From Bacillota bacterium (GTDB lineage: Bacteria; Bacillota; Clostridia; Tissierellales; Peptoniphilaceae), in contig JAQYDN010000010.1 of NCBI GenBank assembly GCA_028724185.1, forward strand, positions 1 through 64,000: DNA of 64,000 bases. The letters run 5' to 3'. A model generated the notes under the pieces. It made no database searches. It had not been told where the DNA came from and saw only the letters and a program-made list of their open reading frames with translations. The position numbers and the translations under genes are program-made. Positions 1 to 6,953 of this stretch are shown here, in pieces; within the stretch, counting starts at the first letter, position 1; every line of letters begins with the position of its first letter.

Positions 1-924
1 GGGTGATCCTACGCGTAGAAAATGAGGTGATGGCATGAGTGCAAGCTACCCGCACCCGCGGGGGTGATCCCTTTCCTTTCGCAAGCGCTGCGCGGAATCC
101 TGCAAGCTACCCGCACCCGCGGGGGTGATCCCACGTGCAAAAAAGATAGGTGTCATAGTACATTAAGCTACCCGCACCCGCGGGGGTGATCCTCGCATCC
201 GCCTTCAACCATACGCGTTGCGTAGAAGCTACCCGCACCCGCGGGGGTGATCCCTAAATAGTAAGATTTGTTCGATGATGTTACTTAAGCTACCCGCACC
301 CGCGGGGGTGATCCTGATTTGTACGATCCGCTCATCATCTACAAAGTAAGCTACCCGCACCCGCGGGGGTGATCCCATAATCTTCACTTGCTGCTACTTT
401 TTTATAGAAAGCTACCCGCACCCGCGGGGGTGATCCCGTCGTATCGCTCAAATCCTCTTTTCCGCAAACAAGCTACCCGCACCCGCGGGGGTGATCCCGT
501 AAGGCGTGCCATCGTCTTAGGCCTCATCGAAAGCTACCCGCACCCGCGGGGGTGATCCCAGATGCCTTTATTATCTATGACAACAGTATCCAAGCTACCC
601 GCACACGCGGGGGTGATCCTAGACCACAGGAAGAAAGAGAAAAAGAAACGCGAAGCTACCCGCACACGCGGGGGTGATCCTGATCATCCAAATCTTAAGA
701 GATGACGGAGTAAAAGCTACCCGCACACGCGGGGGTGATCCTAGTGTTTTCTCTTCGCCACGTCTCACACCTACAAGCTACCCGCACCCGCGGGGGTGAT
801 CCTGTCTTCAATTTCACCAAAGCGTTCTCTGTCAAAAGCTACTCGCACCCGCGGGGGTGATCCTTAATTAAAAGACCACTTGAATTAAAGTTATTAAAGC
901 TACTCGCACCCGCGGGGGTGATCC
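1..924 (+). CRISPR. Type I-E-like CRISPR array, leader-distal part
   Basis: Fifteen complete 28-nt repeats begin at 43, 104, 165, 226, 287, 348, 409, 470, 531, 592, 653, 714, 775, 836 and 897, exactly 61 bp apart; bases 1-9 are the end of a sixteenth. The repeat core is the stem-loop CCCGCACCCGCGGG and it ends GGGTGATCC. Spacers are 33 nt, or 32 if the following variable base counts as repeat. Repeats at 592-714 carry CACACG in the loop and those at 836 and 897 carry ACTCG, so decay is at the right end. That puts the leader to the left, outside the window. Repeat class and spacing fit type I-E (the core resembles the S. thermophilus CRISPR4 repeat, from memory). No cas gene is visible. Confidence 0.97.
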
Positions 925-968
925 CACAAACTGGATTGAGGGTATAGAAAGAAGAAACCATTAAAAAA

Positions 969-999
969 TAGAAGACTTACTAGATCAGTAAGTCTTCTA
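969..999 (-). terminator. Hairpin at the array trailer, terminator-like on the minus strand
   Basis: Perfect 13-bp inverted repeat TAGAAGACTTACT (969-981) and AGTAAGTCTTCTA (987-999) around a 5-nt loop. On the minus strand it is followed by a T6 run (complement of the A run before 969); on the plus strand no T run follows. It would therefore stop leftward transcription before the CRISPR array. Confidence 0.55.
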
Positions 1000-1088
1000 C
1001 AACCAAAAAAATATAGCGGGCAGTCTTGCCACCGTCTATTTATAGTATATCTTTACAATTATTATACGGCAAGAGAAAGAAAAAAAGG

Positions 1089-1274
1089 GTGGATGAACAG
1101 TTAACCGATACAGAAAAGCAGAAAGAAACCGATAGACGTTGGGTAGAAAAGAACCGTAAGCATAAGCAATATTTATTGCAGAGGAGTACAGCTCGAAGTT
1201 TTATCAGGAATCGAGCCACTTCGGAAGATGTGAAGGAGTTAAAAGAGATGATCGATGAAAAAGAAAAAGTTTAA
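1089..1274 (+). CDS. Small charged hypothetical protein in the relic CRISPR zone
   Basis: A 61-residue, lysine/arginine/glutamate-rich protein with no signal peptide or membrane segment. The reading frame is open from TTG 1026, but the GTG at 1089 follows a purine-rich stretch and removes an atypical hydrophobic head, so it is preferred. The C-terminal half (RSTARSFIRN, then an acidic/basic helix ending near EMIDEKEK) reminds me of short proteins seen in Bacillota phage and mobile elements, but I cannot name a family. It sits in AT-rich DNA between the last good CRISPR repeat and the decayed repeats. Function unknown. Confidence 0.5.
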   Translation: MDEQLTDTEKQKETDRRWVEKNRKHKQYLLQRSTARSFIRNRATSEDVKELKEMIDEKEKV

Positions 1275-1310
1275 AAAAGATTCGGAAACGGGTTGACATA
1301 GTACAGGTAC

Positions 1311-1464
1311 AAGTTACCTGCACATGTGGGGATGATTCCTGATAGAATAAAATTAAGCAAAGAAATTTTTTGAGTTACCCTCATACGCGGGATGATCCTG
1401 AATTTGACGGGACGAACGTCGACATCATCGAAAGCTATCTGTACCTGCGGGAGGGCAGTGAGCC
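1311..1464 (+). repeat. Three decayed CRISPR repeats in phase
   Basis: Degenerate copies of the array repeat lie at 1311-1339 (stem CCTGCACATGTGGGG, one extra T near the end), 1372-1398 (one base shorter) and 1432-1464 (3' half badly eroded). The starts are 61 and 60 bp apart and the intervening spacers are 32 and 33 nt, the same geometry as the intact array. They are on the same strand as the main array and are best read as fossil units of an older, longer array. Confidence 0.85.
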
Positions 1465-1554
1465 TACGACATTATGCATAAAGGCAGATTGTATTAAAAG
1501 AAAATGTATAAAGAAAAATGAAAAGATTTATGTGATTTAATAAAGAAAGGATTG

Positions 1555-1788
1555 ATGTTATTGGTTACGTTCAAATTAATCAGTATTCATGCCGGGTATT
1601 ACTATTACGAAATTTATCCGGAGGGAAAAACAGAAGATAAAGGTTGGATTATTTTTAATCCGGAAACTAAAGAAGTTAAGGAAAAACATTATCCGGCTAT
1701 GGGCAAGCAGTATTTAAACCATGCGATATCCGGCTTAACAGATAAAAATGGGAATTACAAAAAATCAGGTATGGTTGCTTGGTATTAA
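1555..1788 (+). CDS. Small hypothetical protein
   Basis: A 77-residue protein with aromatic-rich N-terminal half (GYYYYEIYPEG) and a lysine-rich C-terminal half; no transmembrane segment or recognisable motif. ATG 1555 is chosen although the AAAGAAAGG ribosome site (1542-1550) is only 4 nt away; TTG 1561 would give better spacing. It lies between the two blocks of fossil CRISPR repeats in AT-rich DNA, suggesting insertion into the old array, possibly as part of a mobile element. I do not recognise a family. Confidence 0.45.
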   Translation: MLLVTFKLISIHAGYYYYEIYPEGKTEDKGWIIFNPETKEVKEKHYPAMGKQYLNHAISGLTDKNGNYKKSGMVAWY

Positions 1789-1944
1789 AAATATATTAAT
1801 CATAAACGTTAGTTGTATTTTTAGTGATAGTGTTAATTTTACGATTTTTCTTATGCATTCATTCGTTTATATCCTATTGTAGAAGATATACATCAAATTA
1901 ACAGTGTTATATAATGAACTGGTATATCACGACAGGAGTGTTTG

Positions 1945-2033
1945 TCTTTACCTGCACGCGCAGGGGTGATCCTAAAGTGAGTATACTATCGTCACGATCA
2001 AATGAAAATTACCCGCATCCGCGGGGGTGATCT
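1945..2033 (+). repeat. Two further decayed CRISPR repeats, 61 bp apart
   Basis: Copies at 1945-1972 and 2006-2033 flank a 33-nt spacer. The second matches the array consensus at 24 of 28 positions. The first has CCTGC...GCAGG where the consensus has CCCGC...GCGGG, a paired change that keeps the stem. They show that the array once reached at least 1.1 kb further right than its intact part. Confidence 0.85.
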
Positions 2034-2660
2034 GCTATTAGGAATAAAGGAAAATAAGAAAAGTTTTTATTTACGCATAAGAAATAATTTTCAAGTATCG
2101 ACAAAATGTTGTAAAAATTATTTATCTGGATGGAATTGAAGATTTAACATTGACAAATAAAAACAAAGTAAGTATTCTAATATTGGTGAGTGAGAACACT
2201 AATAAACATTACTGAATTTAATAAAAAATAAACTCACGAACCAATAAAAAACAGATATTTAAGAATAATTATAAAACATAGAAAATATGAGTATCCTAAA
2301 ATCTAGGTCTATCTTATAGATTTATCCACGTAAGCAAAGGATCGCAAGCAAGATAAAAAGGATTTTCATAAGTATTAAATTATCTCGAAGGAGATGCAAA
2401 CAGCGCAAAGACATCGCTCCTTATTTCGCAATGAAATAATAATGAGAAAAGTCTTAAGAGAAGAAATGGGGAACCTGCATAAAATGCTGTAAGAATAAAT
2501 TTCTTGTTTTTATAAAATGGTTAAATAAGTGTCCGCGTTTTATTGGAAGCATTGGTCAAATAGGTGTGCAGGGATCGATTTTACGCCGGGCAAATTTTGT
2601 TCGGCGTTTTTGTGTTGAGGGGAGGATTGTTTTCCGTAGAGTACGGACGATTTAGCGGAC
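2034..2660. other. AT-rich intergenic stretch, no supported gene
   Basis: About 630 bp that is clearly more AT-rich than the chromosome to the right. No ORF with a ribosome site is convincing. A weak hairpin ACGCCG (2583-2588) / CGGCGT (2612-2617) followed by TTTTT could end rightward transcription coming from the CRISPR side. Otherwise I see nothing definable. Confidence 0.6.
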
Positions 2661-2666
2661 ACAAAA

Positions 2667-2698
2667 AGGACCCTCGAGTTACGCGATTCGAGGGTCCT
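2667..2698 (-). terminator. Terminator of the pirin gene
   Basis: Stem AGGACCCTCGA (2667-2677) / TCGAGGGTCCT (2688-2698). On the minus strand it is followed by TTTTT, placed just after the pirin stop codon. Confidence 0.85.
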
Positions 2699-2713
2699 CT
2701 CCGGTTATATGAT

Positions 2714-3565
2714 TCAGTCGTTCATTTTGATCGTATCTTTAATAAAGGTTCCGTTCTCGACTTCCGCATAGGCCTCGTCCAGTTCTTCTTCGGTATTCAT
2801 GACGATGGGGCCGGGGCGCCATGCGATGGGTTCTCTAATGAGCTCGGAGATAAAGACGAGGACGGCGATTTCCGCATCGCTCGCGTTTTTAAGCGAGAGT
2901 ACCTCGCCTTCGCTTAAGATGGCGGCGCGGAAGTTTTCGACGTCTTCTTCTCCGACCTTGACGCCGCCGATTAGGGTAAAGAGGGTGATCGAGGCGTCTT
3001 TTTTCACATCGAGGGTAAACGCCTTGCCCGGCTCGATGTGGACGTCGTAGTAGTCGACGGGTTGGTGCTTCGAGATAAATCCTTCGCGGCCGTCGTAGCG
3101 GCCGGCGAGCAGGCGCACGTAGCCGCCGTCGAAGGGGATCTCCTCGATTTCTTCGGAGCGGATCGGCGTGTAGGCGGGTTTTGAAAATTTCTCGTCGGCT
3201 TTTAAGTTGAGCCAAAGCTGTACGCCGAAAAGGTGCTCGACCGGGGGGAGGTTTTCCTCGTGCAGGATGCCGCTTCCCGCGGTCATCCATTGAATGCCCC
3301 CGTCCGAGATGGGGTCTTCGTTTCCGAGGGAGTCGCGGTGGACCATGGTGCCGCGATAGACGTAGGAGATGGTCTCGATGCCGCGGTGCGGGTGCATGGG
3401 AAAGCCCGCGATGTACTCGTCGGGGTTTTTAGAGTCGAAGGCGTCCAGCAGCAAGAGGGGGTCCGAGTCGTGCATGGTGTGACGGCTTAAAAAGTGTTCG
3501 AGGTGGACGCCGGCGCCGTCGATGCCGCGCTCGCCCTCTACGATGCGTTGAATGGTTCTGATCAT
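2714..3565 (-). CDS. Pirin family protein
   Basis: A 283-residue bicupin of the pirin family. The N-terminal cupin carries the typical metal-site motif FPMHPHRGIETISYV and, further on, the HEE of GSGILHEENLP; the C-terminal cupin follows to the end. Pirins bind Fe(II) and some have quercetin 2,3-dioxygenase activity or regulatory partners; which applies here cannot be told. The frame is open further upstream, but ATG 3565 has an AGAAGGGA ribosome site at good distance, so that start is used. It is a single gene with its own terminator, transcribed toward the CRISPR zone. Length is normal for the family. Confidence 0.92.
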   Translation of the reverse strand: MIRTIQRIVEGERGIDGAGVHLEHFLSRHTMHDSDPLLLLDAFDSKNPDEYIAGFPMHPHRGIETISYVYRGTMVHRDSLGNEDPISDGGIQWMTAGSGILHEENLPPVEHLFGVQLWLNLKADEKFSKPAYTPIRSEEIEEIPFDGGYVRLLAGRYDGREGFISKHQPVDYYDVHIEPGKAFTLDVKKDASITLFTLIGGVKVGEEDVENFRAAILSEGEVLSLKNASDAEIAVLVFISELIREPIAWRPGPIVMNTEEELDEAYAEVENGTFIKDTIKMND

Positions 3566-3717
3566 AGTGTGTCCCTTCTGTTGCAAATAGATTGTTGGCA
3601 TACCTATAATTTATTTATACTCGAGGGAATGTTTTTTAAACATCATCCGAGGACTGCGGCGAATTGATGGTTTATCTCGGCAAATTCATGGTATACATAT
3701 AAAAAGGAGGAATTTCT

Positions 3718-4158
3718 ATGTATGATAAAATCTTAGTACCTATCGACGGTTCGAGAGACTCTTATTGTGCGCTGAGGGAAGCCGAATCCTTGGCAAAGGC
3801 GTTCCATTCCAAGCTTTATATACTTACGGTGTTAACCGATACTAACGTTATAGAACATTATCCGGGTAATTTTTTGACGACGGACTTTAGACAGGCGCAA
3901 GCCGTGCGCGGGGAAAATATTTTGGAAAAGGCGAAGGATCAACTCGATTACGACGGCGAGATCGAGACGTGCTATCGCATCGGTCGCGCCGCCGAAGAGA
4001 TCGTCGCAGCGGCGGAGGACCATGACGTCGATTTGATCGTCATGGGCAGCCGCGGACTGGGCGGTTTTTCCAGGACGCTGTTGGGTTCTGTCTCCGACAA
4101 GGTGTTAAATCTCGCGAAGGTTCCCGTGCTCGTCAACAAGGTGGTTTGTAAGGAATAG
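3718..4158 (+). CDS. Universal stress protein, UspA family
   Basis: A 146-residue single-domain Usp. It opens with the standard strand MYDKILVPIDGS and has the ATP-type signature GSRGLGGFSRTLLGSVS, fitting the G-x2-G-x9-G-S pattern of nucleotide-binding Usp proteins. AAAAGGAGG precedes the ATG at good distance. Monocistronic: a hairpin terminator follows at 4171. Usp proteins act as cytoplasmic stress or starvation dimers; the trigger here cannot be read from sequence. Confidence 0.95.
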   Translation: MYDKILVPIDGSRDSYCALREAESLAKAFHSKLYILTVLTDTNVIEHYPGNFLTTDFRQAQAVRGENILEKAKDQLDYDGEIETCYRIGRAAEEIVAAAEDHDVDLIVMGSRGLGGFSRTLLGSVSDKVLNLAKVPVLVNKVVCKE

Positions 4159-4170
4159 TTTTTATGGCGG

Positions 4171-4200
4171 TGCCTCGCTACGTGCGAGGCATCTTTTGTT
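4171..4200 (+). terminator. Terminator of the usp gene
   Basis: Hairpin TGCCTCGC (4171-4178) / GCGAGGCA (4184-4191) followed by a T-rich stretch (TCTTTTGTTTT). Confidence 0.75.
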
Positions 4201-4257
4201 TTAAGGGAATTATCTTTATAATAAGGATAACGACGTAGTAAGTGAGAAGGAGGAAGT

Positions 4258-5253
4258 ATGAAGGTATTAATCTTGACGGCAGAAGAAGTGCAACAGTCGA
4301 TGAACGTAAGAGATGTCATCGAGGCGGATAAGTCCGCCATGGGTTATTTTACGGGGGGAAAGACGACGATTCCGCTCAGGACGAATATCGACGTTCAAAA
4401 GGCGGGCGGTCAGGCGCTGTTTATGCCCGGCGTCATCGAAGGCGAGGACGCGCTCGGAGTCAAGATCATCGCGGTCTATCCGAAAAATGCCGAAAAGGGC
4501 TTACCCGCCGTACCCGCGACGATGGTTCTCATGGATGTCGAGACGGGCTTTGTCAAGGGGATTATGGACGGTACGGAACTTACGCGCATGCGCACGGGCG
4601 CTTTGAGCGGTGCGGCGACGGATCTCCTCGCAAAAGAGGACGCGGAAGTTTTCGTGTTGATCGGCACGGGCGGTCAGGCGAAGAGCCAACTGGAATCGGT
4701 TCTCGCGGTTCGTCCGATTAAAAAGGCGTATATCTTTAACCGCAAACAGGACAAGGCGGATGCGTTTGTCGACGCGGTGAAGGAGGATATGAGCGAGTAC
4801 GGCGCCGAGCTGATCGGCATATCGAGTCTTGAAGAGGTCTTGCCCGAGGCGGATGTTATTACGACGGTCACGACGGCGACTTCTCCGGTCTTTGACGGTT
4901 CGCTCGTCAAGCCCGGATGCCACGTCAACGGCGTCGGCGCCTACACGCCCGAGATGATCGAGTTGCCTCCGGAAATCATCGAGCGCGCGGACAAGGTCTA
5001 TCTCGATACGATCGACGGCGTCATGAACGAAGCGGGCGACCTCATGAAGCCCGTCGAAGACGGCGTCGTCGAGCGCGCCAAGGTCGAACACGAAATCGGC
5101 GAGGTGGTCCTCGGCAATCTTCCCGGACGGGAGAGCGACGAGGAAATTACGCTCTTTAAATCGACGGGATCCGCGGTATTCGACATCGTCGTCGCCGAGA
5201 AGGTTTATCGCATGGCGCGCGAGAAGGGAATCGGCCGAGAAATCGAGTTATAA
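4258..5253 (+). CDS. Ornithine cyclodeaminase / mu-crystallin family protein
   Basis: A 331-residue NAD(P)-dependent enzyme of the ornithine cyclodeaminase/alanine dehydrogenase (Archaeoglobus-type)/mu-crystallin family. Visible family marks: the substrate-side stretch GVKIIAVYP, the ELTRMRTGALSGAATDLLA block, and the Rossmann signature IGTGGQA near residue 140. Members deaminate ornithine to proline or reduce cyclic imines/pyruvate with ammonia, so substrate is uncertain. AGAAGGAGG precedes the ATG. Its neighbours do not form an arginine or proline operon; argG-argH lies 45 kb away. Confidence 0.88.
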   Translation: MKVLILTAEEVQQSMNVRDVIEADKSAMGYFTGGKTTIPLRTNIDVQKAGGQALFMPGVIEGEDALGVKIIAVYPKNAEKGLPAVPATMVLMDVETGFVKGIMDGTELTRMRTGALSGAATDLLAKEDAEVFVLIGTGGQAKSQLESVLAVRPIKKAYIFNRKQDKADAFVDAVKEDMSEYGAELIGISSLEEVLPEADVITTVTTATSPVFDGSLVKPGCHVNGVGAYTPEMIELPPEIIERADKVYLDTIDGVMNEAGDLMKPVEDGVVERAKVEHEIGEVVLGNLPGRESDEEITLFKSTGSAVFDIVVAEKVYRMAREKGIGREIEL

Positions 5254-5284
5254 GCGGAGATCGTGTAAGATGTGCGTAAAATCC

Positions 5285-5314
5285 TTGCATTTTAGTCGGA
5301 TATGAGGGTATGAT
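5285..5314 (+). promoter_or_regulatory. Probable promoter of cysK-cysE
   Basis: TTGCAT (5285-5290), 18-bp spacer, TATGAT (5309-5314). It lies about 65 bp before the cysK start in an otherwise non-coding gap. Confidence 0.55.
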
Positions 5315-5377
5315 GAAGCGTCGGGTGATTTCTATGGAATCGTCGAGACGCTTTTAATATGGAAAGGTTGATGTATC

Positions 5378-6256
5378 ATGAAAATATTAGAGACAGTAGG
5401 TCGCACGCCGCTTGTTCAACTCTCTTTAGGAGAAGGACGCATTTATGCGAAGTTGGAGAAAAACAACCCTGCGGCGAGCATCAAGGACCGCGTCGCCTAC
5501 GGCATGGTAAAAGACGCGATCGATCGCGGCGCGCTCAAACCCGGGATGAAGATCGTCGAACCGACCTCAGGGAACACGGGGATCGCCCTCGCCTTGGTCG
5601 GCAAGCAGTTGGGCTATGAGGTTTCCATCGTCATGCCTTCTTCGATGAGCGACGAGCGTAAAAAACTGATCCGCTCCTACGGCGCCGAGTTAATTCTCGT
5701 CGAGGAGGGCGGCATGCAGGCGGCGGTTGATAAGGCGAATGAACTCGCTTCGAGCGGAGAGTACTTCATGGCCGATCAATTTTCCAATCCCGCCAACCCC
5801 AAGGTCCATGAGGAGACGACGGGTCCCGAAATTTTAGAGGAGCTGGGATCGGTATCCGCTTTTGTCGCGGGAATCGGGACCGGCGGCACGGTCACAGGCG
5901 TCGGACGCGCGCTTAAGGCGAAGGATAAAAACACCCGCATCGTAGGTATTGAGCCGGCGGAAAGTCCGCTTATTACGACGGGAAAAGCGGGCACACACAA
6001 GATCCAAGGAATCGGCGCAAACTTTATCCCCGAAAACTACGATCCGAGCGTCGTCGACGAGGTGATAACCGTAAAGGGCGACGAGGCGATCGAGATGTCG
6101 CGCCGTCTGAGTGCCGAAGAGGGACTGAGTGTCGGAATTTCCGCGGGAGCCAACGTCGTCGGCGCGTTACGGTTGGCCGAGCAATACGACGGAACGATCG
6201 TGACGGTTCTTCCCGATGCGGCGGAACGCTACATGTCGACGAAACTCTTTAAGTAA
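5378..6256 (+). CDS. cysK: Cysteine synthase (O-acetylserine sulfhydrylase)
   Basis: A 292-residue PLP-dependent beta-family enzyme that replaces the acetate of O-acetylserine with sulfide to give L-cysteine. The PLP lysine is in NPAASIKDR (K36); the SGNTG loop (PTSGNTGIALA) and the phosphate-binding GTGGTVTGVG loop are intact. Slightly shorter than E. coli CysK but normal for Gram-positive homologues. ATG 5378 has a GAAAGG site upstream. The next gene, cysE, begins 3 bp after the stop, so both steps of serine-to-cysteine conversion are co-transcribed. Confidence 0.96.
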   Translation: MKILETVGRTPLVQLSLGEGRIYAKLEKNNPAASIKDRVAYGMVKDAIDRGALKPGMKIVEPTSGNTGIALALVGKQLGYEVSIVMPSSMSDERKKLIRSYGAELILVEEGGMQAAVDKANELASSGEYFMADQFSNPANPKVHEETTGPEILEELGSVSAFVAGIGTGGTVTGVGRALKAKDKNTRIVGIEPAESPLITTGKAGTHKIQGIGANFIPENYDPSVVDEVITVKGDEAIEMSRRLSAEEGLSVGISAGANVVGALRLAEQYDGTIVTVLPDAAERYMSTKLFK

Positions 6257-6259
6257 GTT

Positions 6260-6808
6260 ATGTTCTTTTCGAAACGAAGGAAGATTGCGGAGACGATTTT
6301 GGACAAAGACCCCGCGTGCAAGAGTATGTGGGAGGCGATGTTTTGCTATCCGATGGTCGATGCGCTTCTAAGTCACGCGCGCGCCCATCGCTTGTATCTT
6401 AAAGGCCACACGTCGCTTGCGCGGTGGATTTCGCATCGCAGCCGCCGAAAGACGGGGATCGAGATTCACCCCGGGGCGACCATCGGCGAGCGCCTGTTTA
6501 TCGACCACGGCATGGGAATCGTCATCGGGGAAACGGCTGTCATCGGCGACGACGTGACGATCTACCACGGCGTGACGTTGGGAGGACGCGGCCACAGCAA
6601 GACCAAGCGCCACCCGACCGTCGGCGACCGCGTCTTGCTGGGCGCGCGGGCGACGGTTCTCGGACCCATCACGATCGAAGACGACGCCAAAGTCGGTGCA
6701 GGCGCCGTGGTCCTCGATCCCGTGGGAAAACTCGAGACGGTGGTCGGCATTCCCGCCAAAGTGGTTCGCGATCGTCATTTGGAAAATTTAAATAAGCAAA
6801 CTGTCTGA
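6260..6808 (+). CDS. cysE: Serine O-acetyltransferase
   Basis: A 182-residue acetyltransferase with a left-handed beta-helix of hexapeptide repeats. It makes O-acetylserine from serine and acetyl-CoA, feeding CysK encoded 3 bp upstream. Recognisable marks are the IHPGATIG start of the helix, the active-site stretch [10 protein letters not shown] and YHGVTLGG, and the tail VVGIPAKVV. The N-terminal helical domain is short, as in Gram-positive CysE proteins. No ribosome site is clear, consistent with translational coupling to cysK. Confidence 0.96.
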   Translation: MFFSKRRKIAETILDKDPACKSMWEAMFCYPMVDALLSHARAHRLYLKGHTSLARWISHRSRRKTGIEIHPGATIGERLFIDHGMGIVIGETAVIGDDVTIYHGVTLGGRGHSKTKRHPTVGDRVLLGARATVLGPITIEDDAKVGAGAVVLDPVGKLETVVGIPAKVVRDRHLENLNKQTV

Positions 6809-6856
6809 CGAACCCGTCGAGGTCTAGAACTGCCGGCTGCCGAAGTTTTCCTCATT

Positions 6857-6909
6857 GTGAAAATTCGTGAAAATTCGGTGTTGTCAGTTTTCCCAATAAG
6901 TCATACAAT
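6857..6909 (+). promoter_or_regulatory. cstA promoter with a tandem 10-bp repeat upstream
   Basis: TTGTCA (6881-6886), 17-bp spacer, TACAAT (6904-6909). Immediately upstream are two abutting copies of GTGAAAATTC (6857-6866 and 6867-6876), one helical turn each, a layout suited to a regulator bound on one DNA face. Confidence 0.7.
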
Positions 6910-6953
6910 AGTAGCCGTTGGTTAATATGCAACCTGAAGGTATAGGAGGAAAC

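Noticed and set aside
1089-1274. Small ORF as a cas or anti-CRISPR gene
   Set aside because: No sequence support beyond its location.
2564-2917. 117-codon frame reading into the pirin gene
   Set aside because: Runs through the pirin terminator and antisense to pirin; no ribosome site.
5316-5353. Hairpin upstream of cysK as a second cysteine attenuator
   Set aside because: Its left arm overlaps the predicted -10/start point, so the full hairpin would not be in the RNA, and no Cys-rich ORF precedes it.
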